Assembly: GCF_024341905.1 (NCBI RefSeq)
Contig: NZ_BQXY01000004.1
Coordinates: 277,729-341,728 of the forward strand
DNA: 64,000 nt
Direction of reading: 5' to 3'
Source: Clostridium folliculivorans
Lineage (GTDB): Bacteria > Bacillota > Clostridia > Clostridiales > Clostridiaceae
The translations under genes were made by a program, and so were the position numbers. The notes beneath the pieces were generated by a model. It was not told the origin of the DNA. It saw only the letters and a list, made by a program, of their open reading frames with translations, and ran no database searches. The first letter of the stretch is position 1. The number at the start of each line of letters is the position of its first letter. Of this stretch, positions 26,443-36,461 are shown piece after piece.

Positions 26443-26883
26443 ATGGGCTTTTTTCAAGGAAGATATGGTTTTGATCTCTTGTCTAAAATATTAGTTTTAT
26501 TGGGATTAATGTTCTCTATATGGAGAAATGTAATTACGTATGGAATTGGATTGGTTTTGATAGGATATGGCGTTTACAGAGTTTTATCAAGAGATATAAC
26601 AAAAAGAAGTAATGAAGCACTAAGATTTGAAAGTTTTTTAAGAAGTAAGTTAGGAAATTTAATTAATAATAGAAATAATTATGGAAATAGAAGGTCGTAT
26701 GGTAATAAAGGCTTTAGTTTTGGCAATTATAGAGATAAGGCATCTGTGTGGTACAACGAAAGAAAAAATTACAAAATAGTAAAATGTCCTAACTGTAGTC
26801 AAAAGTTAAGGCTTCCAAGAGGAAAAGGGAAGATAGTTGTGACTTGTAGAAAATGCGCTAACGAGTTTAAAATGAAAACTTGA
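26443..26883 (+). CDS. Membrane protein with C-terminal zinc ribbon
   Basis: 146-residue protein. Two hydrophobic segments near the N-terminus (about residues 12-28 and 32-47) are followed by an Asn/Tyr/Gly-rich basic linker (N-N-R-N-N-Y-G-N-R-R-S-Y-G-N) and a C-terminal zinc ribbon with C-P-N-C and C-R-K-C about 20 residues apart. Similar ribbon tails occur in zinc-ribbon sensor and chaperone-linked proteins, but the full architecture is not one I can name. ATG 26443 follows AGGAGG; a TTG at 26422 lacks a site. It is followed at 20 bp by the phasin-like gene. Confidence 0.75.
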   Translation: MGFFQGRYGFDLLSKILVLLGLMFSIWRNVITYGIGLVLIGYGVYRVLSRDITKRSNEALRFESFLRSKLGNLINNRNNYGNRRSYGNKGFSFGNYRDKASVWYNERKNYKIVKCPNCSQKLRLPRGKGKIVVTCRKCANEFKMKT

Positions 26884-26902
26884 TTTATGAGGAGATGATT
26901 AT

Positions 26903-27265
26903 ATGTTTAATGAACTAAAAAAAGTTATGCTAGCTGGAGTGGGTGCAGTGGCAACTACTTATGAAAAGGCAAATGAGATTATCAATGAAATGGTTGAAAA
27001 GGGGAAAATAACAGTAGATGAAGGTAAAGAATTATCGGAAGAGCTAATGAGAGATTTTAAAGGAAAAGCTTCAACTACAACTAATAAGGTTATGGACAAA
27101 ATCGATGATATTAGACCTCTTACCAAACAAGAGTTGAATTCAGATTTGAAAGACAGAGATATTCCAACTAGAATGGAATTTGATAGTTTAAAGGATAGAG
27201 TTGAATTTTTAGAAACTAAACTTTCGGAACTTATGGAAAAGCTTGATGAGGGCAAGGAAGAATAA
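26903..27265 (+). CDS. Phasin-like coiled-coil protein
   Basis: 120-residue helical protein resembling the phasin-like (polyhydroxyalkanoate granule-associated type) proteins of Clostridia. It has A-G-V-G-A-V-A-T-T-Y-E-K-A near the N-terminus, a long amphipathic helix (residues about 20-70 with G-K-I-T-V-D-E-G-K-E-L) and a C-terminal Leu-zipper-like stretch (L-K-D-R-V-E-F-L-E-T-K-L-S-E-L-M-E-K-L). It lies 55 bp before a UbiB-like kinase gene; this pairing is common in Firmicutes, so the two are probably functionally linked at the membrane or lipid surface. The gap contains a GGGGGTT/AACCTCC hairpin (27275-27296). Confidence 0.8.
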   Translation: MFNELKKVMLAGVGAVATTYEKANEIINEMVEKGKITVDEGKELSEELMRDFKGKASTTTNKVMDKIDDIRPLTKQELNSDLKDRDIPTRMEFDSLKDRVEFLETKLSELMEKLDEGKEE

Positions 27266-27320
27266 ATAATACGATGGGGGTTAATAACCTCCATTTACCT
27301 TTATAACATTGAGGTGAACT

Positions 27321-28928
27321 ATGAGAAAAGAAACACTAAAAAGGTTTAGGGAGATAATAAAGGTATTTGCTTACTACGGATTTGGTTTTTTAGTTAATAG
27401 TGCAATGAAACCAGCTGATAATAAGTCTCCTGAGAATCTTAGAAAAGCTTTTATTGAGCTAGGGCCAACTTTTATAAAGATTGGTCAGATACTCAGTACA
27501 AGAACTGATTTATTAGATGAAGAATATACAAAAGAACTCTCTAAGCTACAAGATGAAGTGCCTTGGGAAGCTTTTAGCGTTATTGCAAAGGTGTTTCAAG
27601 AGGAGTTTGATCTAAGTATGGATGATGTCTTTTTATATGTAGAAAGCGTTCCTTTAGCATCAGCATCAGTCGCTCAAGTACATAAAGGCGTTTTGAAAGA
27701 TGGAAGAGAAGTTGTAATAAAAATTCAAAGACCAAATATTCGTGAGAAGATGGAACTGGATATATCTATTTTAAAGAGACTTGTAAAGTTAACCAAGACA
27801 AGATTTAATGGTATGCTTATCGATCCAGTAGAAGCACTGAATGAAATTATGGATGCAACTAGCAAAGAGTTAGATTTTGAAAGGGAAAAGGACAATATTG
27901 ACAGGTTTAGAGAATTAAATAAAGAAGTTAAGTGTGTAGCTGTACCGTATGTTGTTGAGCAATTTACATCAACGAGAGTACTTACTATGGAGAATATACA
28001 AGGTTTTAAGATTAATGATATATATAGTATAGTTAAAGAAGGATATGACCGTACAGATATAGCAAAAAAGTTGGCTCTATCATACTGTAAACAGATATTT
28101 AATGACGGATTCTTTCATGCTGACCCGCACCCAGGTAATCTTCTAATAAGAGATGGAAAGATATGTTTTATAGATTTTGGCCTTATGGGAGAATTAGCAG
28201 ACTCTATAAGGGATTCTCTTAATGACGCAATGGTTGCTATAGCTCTAAAAGATATTGACAAGATAATAGATTTTATAATGACAGTAGGTGTAAAAAAAGG
28301 TAGAGTAGATAAACATATATTATATAACGACATAGAATACCTGCTATCGAACTATCTATCTATATCTTTAAAAAATATAAAAATATCAACTCTACTAAGA
28401 GAAGTTTTTGATATTGCTGAAAGAAATAATATACAGTTACCAACTGAACTTGTGATACTTGTTAGAGGAATGGTTATATTGGAAGGAGTAATAGCAGAGA
28501 TTGCTCCGGATATGAATATATTAGATGTGGCTATACCTTTTGTTAAGTCTAAGAATAAACATTATATCTTAAATAAACTGACCAGTGATGATTTTGCAAT
28601 TAATGCTTATTCTATACTAAGAGACAGCATTAAAATTCCTTCAAAGCTAGTTGAACTGTCTGATAGCGTAATACAAGGGAGAGCTAGGGTTAATCTTCAA
28701 GTTCCTGATTTGGAGAAGTCTGTAGATTATTTAAATAAGATGATAAATAGATTGGTTTTTGGTCTCATAGTAGCAGGAATGATTATTGGATCATCAATAA
28801 TAACTGGTTCTAATGTTGGACCTAGAATAAGAGATATATCAATTATAGGAATAACAGGATATTTTGCATCAGGGATTTTTGCTTTATGGCTTTTAATATC
28901 TATAATAAGATCAGGAAACTTAAAATAA
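27321..28928 (+). CDS. UbiB/AarF-family (ABC1) protein kinase-like protein
   Basis: 535-residue ABC1/UbiB atypical kinase. The family signature K-x-G-Q-x-x-S-T-R (residues about 54-62), the nucleotide-binding A-S-V-A-Q-V-H-K-G, the Lys in V-I-K-I-Q-R-P, the catalytic-type H-A-D-P-H-P-G-N (about 270-277) and I-D-F-G-L-M-G (about 287-293) are in order. Two C-terminal transmembrane helices (about 470-490 and 505-525) anchor it. In other bacteria the family supports ubiquinone synthesis or lipid transport; ubiquinone is not expected in a clostridium, so a lipid-related role is more likely. Ribosome site TTGAGGTG is moderate. Confidence 0.93.
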   Translation: MRKETLKRFREIIKVFAYYGFGFLVNSAMKPADNKSPENLRKAFIELGPTFIKIGQILSTRTDLLDEEYTKELSKLQDEVPWEAFSVIAKVFQEEFDLSMDDVFLYVESVPLASASVAQVHKGVLKDGREVVIKIQRPNIREKMELDISILKRLVKLTKTRFNGMLIDPVEALNEIMDATSKELDFEREKDNIDRFRELNKEVKCVAVPYVVEQFTSTRVLTMENIQGFKINDIYSIVKEGYDRTDIAKKLALSYCKQIFNDGFFHADPHPGNLLIRDGKICFIDFGLMGELADSIRDSLNDAMVAIALKDIDKIIDFIMTVGVKKGRVDKHILYNDIEYLLSNYLSISLKNIKISTLLREVFDIAERNNIQLPTELVILVRGMVILEGVIAEIAPDMNILDVAIPFVKSKNKHYILNKLTSDDFAINAYSILRDSIKIPSKLVELSDSVIQGRARVNLQVPDLEKSVDYLNKMINRLVFGLIVAGMIIGSSIITGSNVGPRIRDISIIGITGYFASGIFALWLLISIIRSGNLK

Positions 28929-28973
28929 AACAGTCTATATCATAAGTGAATTTCATGATATAGACTGTTTTTT
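28927..28973. terminator. Bidirectional terminator
   Basis: Stem AAAACAGTCTATATCAT paired with ATGATATAGACTGTTTT around a GTGAATTTC-type loop, flanked by A-run and T-run. It lies at the convergent ends of the UbiB gene and the PBP gene. Confidence 0.92.
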
Positions 28974-31836
28974 ACTTATTCATAGTATCATCTTTTTTGT
29001 CAGGTACTGGAGAGTTAAAGGTATAAGGGAATGTTGGTTGATAGTTTGGATAATCCTTTTGAAGTCTATCTTTAAAATATGTTTCATAAGCAGCCTTTGC
29101 TACATCGGCACCTAAGAAACCATGGGCTCCATCATACATTACAACAGCCACAACAATCTCAGGGTCATTTATAGGAGCACAGGAGATATATACTCCGTAA
29201 GCACTTCTACCTATCTGATCTTGAATCTGTTCATTGTAGGTAGCAGTACCTGTTTTACCTCCAGTAGGAATTGGAAAGTTTTTAAATACAGAACTTGCAG
29301 TACCTAAATCATCTGTATTGGCCATTTCCATACCCTGCTTTATCAAGCTTAGGTTTGTAGGACTTATATCTATCTTGTTAAGTATTTCAGGTTTAAATTC
29401 TTCAACTACTTTGCCAGTTGAATCAGTTATTCTATCTACTAAGTGAACCTTATATCTTGTTCCACCGTTTACTATTGTAGATATATAATTTGCTATTTGA
29501 ACTATAGAAAAGTTATTAACGCCCTGCCCTATGGAAGCTAAAACTAGCTGAGCAGGTGTATTGATTAGAGCATTTTCATTATAAATAAATTGTTCTATAG
29601 CAGCTCTTACATTTGCATTAGAATATTTTTTTCCAGACTCGGTATATTTTTTTACTTTATCACTAAATACTTTAGAATCCTTCTGAAGCTGATCCAATAG
29701 AGGATCTAATCCTTTTATAAATTGATTTACTCCAGTAAGACTAGAACTTTTGTTGTTTTTTAGATAATCAAAAATATAATCCTTAAGCTTTTGCTTTGTG
29801 GCTTTTAACTCATCACTATCATCATCTTTGTTAGCTATGTCTAAAGGTACAAAACTACGACCTTCATAGTTTCCTGCTTCGAGAGCATCTACAAGATCAA
29901 ATCGTCCATACATTAAGGTTTGATCTTTATTATATTGATAATTATAAGTTTGACCAAAGCTTTCTCCTATTTCTATTCCGGTGCTTCCTTTTGTTTTGCT
30001 GTTTGGATCATTTCCCATACCAAGCTGCCAAGCATATTTTGCCAAGCTATCCAAAGCTGAGATATTGCCACCATTCTTTTCGTACAACCTCATTCCAGTT
30101 TCATAATAGAAAAAGTTACAAGATACAGACAGAGCCTTTTTTATGTCTACTGAAGCTCCATGAACTCCATCATCATGAAATTGTTGAGTTCCTAATAGTT
30201 TATTTGTATAAGGACCATTAGTGTCATTAACTGTTGTTCTAGAGTCTATAGCCCCATCTTGAAGACCTGCTAATGAGGTAAGTGGTTTAAAGGTGGATCC
30301 AGGAGGAATAAGTCCCATAGTAGCATAATTATAAAATGGTTTAGGTAAAAGATCATATTTATCCTGTCTAACACCATTCTTATCCTTTGGAAATAATTCA
30401 TCTATAGTTTTATTTAAATGATGTTTGTTTATAAATTCCTGACCAAGTTTATCATAGTCAGGAGAGAAATATTGCTTAGATATTTCTGGAGTAAGAGCAT
30501 TAGGATCTGAAATTATATTTGCATCGTACCCAGGATAGCTTGCTAAAGCTAATATTCTTCCTGTTTTAGCCTCAAGGACTATAGCAGCTCCTCTTGTAGC
30601 ATTAAAGTTACTTTTTTTGTTATCCTGCTGATCAACATACTGAGTAGCTACATAGTTTAATCTATCTTTAAGAGTTTGCTCTACGGAATACTGGATATTT
30701 TTATTTATAGTTAAATGTACATTTTCTCCAGGACTAGATTCAGATTTAAAGAGCTCCTCTGTTTTTCTACCTTGAGAATTTACCTTTACTATAGTTTCTC
30801 CAGTGTTTCCCTTCAGAACAGATTCGAATGCAGATTCAATGCCTGCTTTACCAATTAGGTCAGTGGATAGATCATATCCCTTTTCTTCATAGCGATCCTT
30901 CTTACTGCTATCTATAGATGATATGTACCCTATTACCCCAGATGCTAAATTATAGTCAGTTGCATAAGGATAAGTTCTCATTGGTTCTACAGATATATCT
31001 ATACCAGGTAGGTCACTAAGTTTTTGGTAGAATATATATGAACTATCTTTTTGAATATTGTATGCTATAGTAACTGGCTTAAAACCAGAGTAACTCTGCA
31101 TTTTTATCGCATCTTTAACAATCATGAATCTTCTTAAATCTTTAATAGAGTACTTTTTTAATAATGCATTTGATATTTCTTTATCTGTATAATATTGCTT
31201 ATAGTTTTGTCTTTCTTTAGCAGTTGGGTTTAATATATCATACATAGTATAGAATTTTAGAAGGTAGTTAAAAGTATCTTCTGCATTGATTTTAAGCAAT
31301 TCTTGATTTATTTTATCTTCATCTGCGTCTGTAAGTTCTTGCTTGTTTTTCAATTCTGAAATGTTTCTTTTTACTAGATCGTTAAGCCCGCGGTCTCTTT
31401 TAAATCTTATTTCCTGAGCCTTCTTAGTATCATCCGAACTGCCGCTAAAGTCAAAATACGGTTTATTGTTATTATCAAGCTTTAAATTGAAATTGTCTTG
31501 TTGTTCATCTTTTCGCTCGTCTAATAACTTAAATACCGTTTTCATAGTATCATAAAAGTATTTGGATGAGTCATCAGTTGTAGTGAAGGTAAGATTATAT
31601 ACAGTTTTATTATCGGCTAAGATATTTCCATTTGAGTCATAGATCTTTCCTCTAGGAGCTTTTTCAGGAAGAGATCTTCTAGCTTGTGTATTAGCCTTGT
31701 CAGTATAATAATCATATCTAAATATTTGAAGATATATCAATCTGGATATTATACATACAAAGATGATAAGCATAATAACTATAATTGAATTAAATCTATT
31801 AAATAGCTTGAATTTTTTTTCTTTTTTATCCTTCAT
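28972..31836 (-). CDS. Class B penicillin-binding protein (PBP2-like transpeptidase)
   Basis: 954-residue class B PBP that cross-links peptidoglycan. An N-terminal membrane anchor (residues about 15-35) is followed by a dimerisation domain beginning R-R-S-L-P-E-K-A-P-R-G-K-I-Y-D and by the transpeptidase domain. Catalytic motifs: S514-T-F-K517 (G-S-T-F-K-P-L), S-C-N near residue 572 and K-T-G-T near 861. It is much longer than typical MrdA-type PBP2 (about 600-700): there are large insertions after the pedestal start (about 75-240) and between S-C-N and K-T-G (about 620-770). It is not next to mre/min or rodA genes. ATG has a weak AAGGCGG site. Confidence 0.93.
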   Translation of the reverse strand: MKDKKEKKFKLFNRFNSIIVIMLIIFVCIISRLIYLQIFRYDYYTDKANTQARRSLPEKAPRGKIYDSNGNILADNKTVYNLTFTTTDDSSKYFYDTMKTVFKLLDERKDEQQDNFNLKLDNNNKPYFDFSGSSDDTKKAQEIRFKRDRGLNDLVKRNISELKNKQELTDADEDKINQELLKINAEDTFNYLLKFYTMYDILNPTAKERQNYKQYYTDKEISNALLKKYSIKDLRRFMIVKDAIKMQSYSGFKPVTIAYNIQKDSSYIFYQKLSDLPGIDISVEPMRTYPYATDYNLASGVIGYISSIDSSKKDRYEEKGYDLSTDLIGKAGIESAFESVLKGNTGETIVKVNSQGRKTEELFKSESSPGENVHLTINKNIQYSVEQTLKDRLNYVATQYVDQQDNKKSNFNATRGAAIVLEAKTGRILALASYPGYDANIISDPNALTPEISKQYFSPDYDKLGQEFINKHHLNKTIDELFPKDKNGVRQDKYDLLPKPFYNYATMGLIPPGSTFKPLTSLAGLQDGAIDSRTTVNDTNGPYTNKLLGTQQFHDDGVHGASVDIKKALSVSCNFFYYETGMRLYEKNGGNISALDSLAKYAWQLGMGNDPNSKTKGSTGIEIGESFGQTYNYQYNKDQTLMYGRFDLVDALEAGNYEGRSFVPLDIANKDDDSDELKATKQKLKDYIFDYLKNNKSSSLTGVNQFIKGLDPLLDQLQKDSKVFSDKVKKYTESGKKYSNANVRAAIEQFIYNENALINTPAQLVLASIGQGVNNFSIVQIANYISTIVNGGTRYKVHLVDRITDSTGKVVEEFKPEILNKIDISPTNLSLIKQGMEMANTDDLGTASSVFKNFPIPTGGKTGTATYNEQIQDQIGRSAYGVYISCAPINDPEIVVAVVMYDGAHGFLGADVAKAAYETYFKDRLQKDYPNYQPTFPYTFNSPVPDKKDDTMNK

Positions 31837-32224
31837 AGAATACCGCCTTTCATAGTTATATTTAAAAGGAAATTTATACTATATTTAACAAGTATTATTT
31901 TTACATAAAATACGATATTTTTCTAGAGTTATTTGGTAACAATAGTATATTTTTAGAATAATGCCTAGAAATATTCATTAAATAATTAGTATATTTTTTT
32001 CTTTATTCAAAGTATAATTCAGTTAAAGATATATATAGCTAATATTTATTTATATAGACAAGGTTAAATCCAAGCTGTAATTTGAAAAGTAATTATGCTT
32101 GATAAGTAAATGAATATTTGAGAAAATTATATATTCGAGCAGTGGTGAAGATAACAAGTGGGATTTATAAGTGCGTAATCCACTAGTCTGAAATAAAACC
32201 TAGAAACGGAGAATTGCTATAATT
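31837..32224. other. Divergent promoter region (PBP / SNF2 helicase)
   Basis: About 390 bp, AT-rich, between two divergent genes. I see no small gene, riboswitch or R-family repeat. The SNF2 gene has only a distant CGGAG ribosome site, 13 bases before its ATG. Confidence 0.45.
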
Positions 32225-35200
32225 ATGGAAGAAAAGTCTATATTAAGTTACGGAGATAAAAGGCAATATTTAAAGGGAATACAACATTATGAAGGTGGGC
32301 TTGTAGAGGATTTTTCTATTAATATAAAACCTTCAGAAGGAAATAGAGCTAATTCATATTTTATTGAGACTTTTGTCAGATCAAGAGCTAATAAAAATAG
32401 ATATAACATACGTATTTCTCTAAACGATAATGTTGGTTTCACAAGCTTTAATTGCGACTGTAATTTCTTTCATAATGATTATAGAAGAAAAGGTATATGT
32501 GAGCATATTGCTGCTGTAATGGTAAAGTATTTTAGAGAAAAGCAGAAAGACATAGCCTATGAAAAAAGTAATATTCAAGTTCAAAGAATTATTAGTGACA
32601 TGAATTTAGCCTCTGGTAAGAGTAGAGGAAAAGAAATGCTTAGCTTACAGGTTAAGCTGGAGTTTAATAAAAGCAATTTAATCGAAAGCTCAATGGAAAT
32701 AAAAATCGGCAAGGAAAAGAACTTTTTAGTAAGAGATATAAAAGATTTTTTAGATGCTTATGACAATAGGAAAAAGATAAGTGTTTCTAAGAATTTCGAT
32801 TTTTGTGGAGACATTCATATATTCTCTGAAAAATACAAAGGGATCATAGATGTCATTAAAGAAATAGATGAGAATGATAGGCTTACTAGAAGTTTATATA
32901 ATTACTCTACACCCAATATGAGACTGATAGAAGGAAGAAGAGTATATTTATCTTTAACTCAACTAAAAAGAGTGCTTATTATATTAAGTGAGGAATTTAT
33001 TGACTGTACAATTAATGGACGGGAGTACAGTGATGTAAGGATTGTTAAAGAAAATAATCCTATGAATTTCGTATTAAATTCTCATAAGGATACAATAAGG
33101 TTAGCTTATGGTGATAATATACCACTAGCATTAACTTCCAAAGGCGACATTTTATTTTTAAATAATAAGATATATCTTCCTGATGAGCAAAGTATGAAAG
33201 TTCTAAGGCCTATAATTGATATTTTAAAGAAAGAAGACTATATAACCTTTGATAAGGGAGATAGGAATAATCTTATGTCTACAGTATTGCCAATGCTAAA
33301 TAAACATAGTGGTACTGTAAATATAGATGAGATTTCTAAGGAAGAACTAAGTGTAGTACCTTTAAAAGCTAAGTTTTATATAGATAGAGATAATGAAAAT
33401 ATATTTTTAGATGTGCACTTTTGCTATGGTGAACACGAGTTTGATTCTTTTGAACAAACAGATGATTATAAAGAGATTATTAGAGATCGAATAAAAGAGC
33501 AACAAATCCTTCAGAAGGTATATAGTTATGGTTTTCTTTCAGAAGAAAGATTGATTCTAGAAGACGAAGAAAAAATAGTAGAGTTCTTAAGGTGGGGAGT
33601 AGTAACCCTGGGAAGTGTTGGTGAGGTATATTATTCGGAGAGTTTTAAAAGTTTAAAGGTATATACACCTAATAGCTATAAGGGGTCTATTAGAATAAGC
33701 GATAAAGGTCTGTTAGAAATATACTTCTCAATAGAAGGTGTTGATAATAGAGAATTATGGCATATATTCACTTCTATAAAACAAAAAAAGAAATATTATA
33801 AACTTAAAAATGGAAACTTCATAACTCTTCAGGAGAAAGAATTAAAAGCTCTAGAAGAAATAATTAATTATGCAGAAGTGAAAAAAGATGAGCTTACTAG
33901 TGGTAGTTTCAAGGTTCCAACCTATAAGGGGTATTACATAGGAGACATTATTGAAAAAAATGACTTAGGATTCATAGAAAATACTATAGATTTTGATAGG
34001 TTGTACTCAAAAACTAAAAATATGGATACCTCTGATTTTAATATGCCAGATAAGTTTGATTTTGTAATGAGAGATTATCAAAAGGATGGATTCAAGTGGT
34101 TTAATATGCTTCATTCTTTTAAATTTGGAGGGATTCTTGCAGATGAAATGGGGCTCGGAAAAACTCTTCAAACTATAGCTTTCTTGTCATCTCTTCAGAT
34201 GAATGAACCTTCTTTAATAATTGTACCTAGTTCATTAGTATATAATTGGAAAGATGAATTTGAAAAGTTTGCACCAGATATGAAGGTTGCAGTAGTTCAA
34301 GGTGACAAAAGATTTAGAGAAACAATACTTAATGAATATAAGCAATATGACGTTATTGTCACTTCTTATGCTCTTTTAAGACGGGATATAGAACTTTATG
34401 AGGATAAAGAATTTTCTGTGTGTATAATTGATGAAGCTCAGAATATAAAAAATTATAACTCTCAAAATGCAAAGAGTGTAAAGAAAATCATAGCGGTCAC
34501 AAGGTTTGCCCTTACTGGAACCCCAATAGAAAATAATCTAGGAGATTTGTGGTCTATTTTTGATTTTGTAATGCCATCATATCTAATGAATAAGATGAAT
34601 TTCTCTACTAGATATGAGGCGCCTATAATGAAGGATAGAGATACTGGTGCATTAGAAGAGCTGAACAGAAAGATAAAACCATTTATACTAAGAAGATCAA
34701 AAAATATGGTTTTAGAGCAACTGCCACCTAAGATTGAGTATTCAATTTCTGTAGATATGATAGATAAGCAAAAAAAGATATATGCAGCTTACTCAAAGGC
34801 AGCACTAAGAGAATTTGAAAAGCAAGGTATAGATGTACCAAAGATTAAGGTTCTTGGGGCTTTAACAAGACTTAGACAAATTTGCAGTGATCCTTCAGTC
34901 CTCGTAGAAGGATATAAAGGACAAAATGGCAAGCTAGAAGCATTAATGAATATAATTGAAAATGCAAAAGGAAACAGCAAGAAGGTCTTAGTGTTTTCAT
35001 CGTTTACAACAGTATTAAAAAATATAGCACTTCATTTAGAGGACAATTACATAGATTACTTATATCTAGATGGTGACACGGAGATAAGAGATAGAACCAA
35101 ATTAGTTAAAGAGTTTAATAATGGAGATTCTGTAGTATTTCTTATATCCCTTAAAGCAGGAGGAACAGGACTTAATATAACTGGTGCGGAAGTTGTGGTG

Positions 35201-35443
35201 CATTATGATCCTTGGTGGAATCCTGCAATCGAAGAGCAAGCCACTGATAGAGCTCATAGAATTGGTCAATTGAATACTGTGGAGGTAATTAAGCTTATAA
35301 CTAGAGGTACGATAGAAGAAAGAGTATATGATCTACAAAGACGAAAGAAAAAAGTTATAGAAAAGATAATTGGAGAAGATATCAACGAATATAATGCACT
35401 TAAAGATATGTCGTTAGAGAATATTAAGGATTTATTTAAGTAA
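32225..35443 (+). CDS. SWIM-domain SNF2-family DNA helicase/ATPase
   Basis: 1072-residue bacterial SNF2 protein. A SWIM zinc finger (F-N-C-D-C...G-I-C-E-H, residues about 77-102) is near the N-terminus. A long middle part (about 130-600) corresponds to the bacterial SNF2-associated region. The SNF2 ATPase follows: D-E-M-G-L-G-K-T (about 639-646), D-E-A-Q box (about 735) and the helicase C-terminal lobe with S-L-K-A-G-G-T-G-L-N (about 976) and A-H-R-I-G-Q. These proteins remodel protein-DNA or RNA polymerase complexes. It stands alone, without restriction or phage-defence partners, so a defence role is not indicated. Confidence 0.93.
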   Translation: MEEKSILSYGDKRQYLKGIQHYEGGLVEDFSINIKPSEGNRANSYFIETFVRSRANKNRYNIRISLNDNVGFTSFNCDCNFFHNDYRRKGICEHIAAVMVKYFREKQKDIAYEKSNIQVQRIISDMNLASGKSRGKEMLSLQVKLEFNKSNLIESSMEIKIGKEKNFLVRDIKDFLDAYDNRKKISVSKNFDFCGDIHIFSEKYKGIIDVIKEIDENDRLTRSLYNYSTPNMRLIEGRRVYLSLTQLKRVLIILSEEFIDCTINGREYSDVRIVKENNPMNFVLNSHKDTIRLAYGDNIPLALTSKGDILFLNNKIYLPDEQSMKVLRPIIDILKKEDYITFDKGDRNNLMSTVLPMLNKHSGTVNIDEISKEELSVVPLKAKFYIDRDNENIFLDVHFCYGEHEFDSFEQTDDYKEIIRDRIKEQQILQKVYSYGFLSEERLILEDEEKIVEFLRWGVVTLGSVGEVYYSESFKSLKVYTPNSYKGSIRISDKGLLEIYFSIEGVDNRELWHIFTSIKQKKKYYKLKNGNFITLQEKELKALEEIINYAEVKKDELTSGSFKVPTYKGYYIGDIIEKNDLGFIENTIDFDRLYSKTKNMDTSDFNMPDKFDFVMRDYQKDGFKWFNMLHSFKFGGILADEMGLGKTLQTIAFLSSLQMNEPSLIIVPSSLVYNWKDEFEKFAPDMKVAVVQGDKRFRETILNEYKQYDVIVTSYALLRRDIELYEDKEFSVCIIDEAQNIKNYNSQNAKSVKKIIAVTRFALTGTPIENNLGDLWSIFDFVMPSYLMNKMNFSTRYEAPIMKDRDTGALEELNRKIKPFILRRSKNMVLEQLPPKIEYSISVDMIDKQKKIYAAYSKAALREFEKQGIDVPKIKVLGALTRLRQICSDPSVLVEGYKGQNGKLEALMNIIENAKGNSKKVLVFSSFTTVLKNIALHLEDNYIDYLYLDGDTEIRDRTKLVKEFNNGDSVVFLISLKAGGTGLNITGAEVVVHYDPWWNPAIEEQATDRAHRIGQLNTVEVIKLITRGTIEERVYDLQRRKKKVIEKIIGEDINEYNALKDMSLENIKDLFK

Positions 35444-35448
35444 ATATA

Positions 35449-35469
35449 GTTCCTAGCTCAACTATTAAT
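35449..35469 (-). repeat. R3 repeat, copy b (core)
   Basis: Minus-strand copy of the R3 core, identical to copy a over its 21 bases. It starts six bases after the SNF2 stop. Next to it lies a hairpin CAAGCTCTCAT...ATGAGAACTTTG (35477-35509) that may act as a terminator. Confidence 0.7.
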
Positions 35470-35476
35470 TGTAATC

Positions 35477-35509
35477 TTCAAGCTCTCATGTTTATTAATG
35501 AGAACTTTG
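35477..35509 (+). terminator. Possible terminator after SNF2 gene
   Basis: Hairpin with arms CAAGCTCTCAT and ATGAGAACTTTG, one mismatch. The following GGTGTTTCT is a poor T-run, so termination is uncertain; it may be a part of R3. Confidence 0.4.
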
Positions 35510-35630
35510 AGGTGTTTCTAACTTAATAACAAATATGTAAGTTTAAGGTAGACATTAACTTTTCTTAAGGTGAACTTAAGCTTTCTAGTCTAGAATAATA
35601 GTATAGATTTAGAAAAAAGGTGGTATAATA

Positions 35631-36392
35631 ATGAATATTTTTAAGGGATTTATTAAAAGTTTTTATGATTTTAAGAGTTATGCTATTTTCAGAAAGCAAT
35701 CTGCAGGAAAGTCATTTCTTTATAGTATAATTCTAGCTCTAGTGTTTTCAATAGTAGCATTTGCATATCCTGCTTATAAAGTAAATACTACTATGAAAGA
35801 TCTTTCTATAGAATATAATGAAAAGATTCCAGATTTTCAAATAAAAAATGGACAGCTAGAGATTCCTAACAATAAAAATGCTGAAATAGTTAGAGATAGT
35901 GGAACTTTTGTTTTAGATAATACTTCAGATATAAAGCTTTTATCAGATAAGTATAAGTCAGGTATAATATTTGGGAGAGATACTGTAATAGTAAAATCAG
36001 AAGGAACAGTTGCTTTAGATCAAAAATATTCTACCTTAAACATGGATTTTAATAAAAAAGATATTGGTGGAATTTTAGATTCTCATGGTGCCATATCGAG
36101 TGCTATGTTTGCAATATTAGCCTTTGGATTTATAATAGGTTTATATTTTAGAGCATTTATCGTTGCAATAATAGGAACAATATTTAAAGGTGAAACGACC
36201 TTTGGACAAAGATTTAAGCTAAGCTTATACGCAACAACTCCTTCTGTAGTTTTAAGTGCAATATTTTCTCTAGTTGGAGTAAACTTTACAGGATCAAGTA
36301 TACTCTTATTCGTACTAGGTATTGTGTATTTATTTATGGGGATTAAAGGTGTAAGTAAAAGTGAATTGAAAGAATTAGTAGATGAATTATAA
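35631..36392 (+). CDS. DUF1189 family membrane protein
   Basis: 253-residue membrane protein. An N-terminal helix (residues about 28-48) is followed by an extracytoplasmic segment of about 110 residues (I-P-D-F-Q-I-K-N-G-Q-L, typical of DUF1189) and four hydrophobic segments (about 155-245). Family proteins resemble maltodextrin-utilisation YvdK/MalA neighbours in some Bacilli, but no sugar genes are here and the function is unknown. AAAGGTGG ribosome site precedes the ATG by eight bases. It lies alone between the SNF2 gene and the metG leader. Confidence 0.85.
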   Translation: MNIFKGFIKSFYDFKSYAIFRKQSAGKSFLYSIILALVFSIVAFAYPAYKVNTTMKDLSIEYNEKIPDFQIKNGQLEIPNNKNAEIVRDSGTFVLDNTSDIKLLSDKYKSGIIFGRDTVIVKSEGTVALDQKYSTLNMDFNKKDIGGILDSHGAISSAMFAILAFGFIIGLYFRAFIVAIIGTIFKGETTFGQRFKLSLYATTPSVVLSAIFSLVGVNFTGSSILLFVLGIVYLFMGIKGVSKSELKELVDEL

Positions 36393-36461
36393 AATAAGAA
36401 AATTATTGACATTGTTTTTAATGTAAACTAATATAATATATAGAAATAATTTAAAATGCAT

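Noticed and set aside
32225..35443. SNF2 helicase as part of a phage-defence island
   Set aside because: No methylase, nuclease, DUF1998 or other defence partner lies beside it; neighbours are a PBP and a DUF1189 gene.
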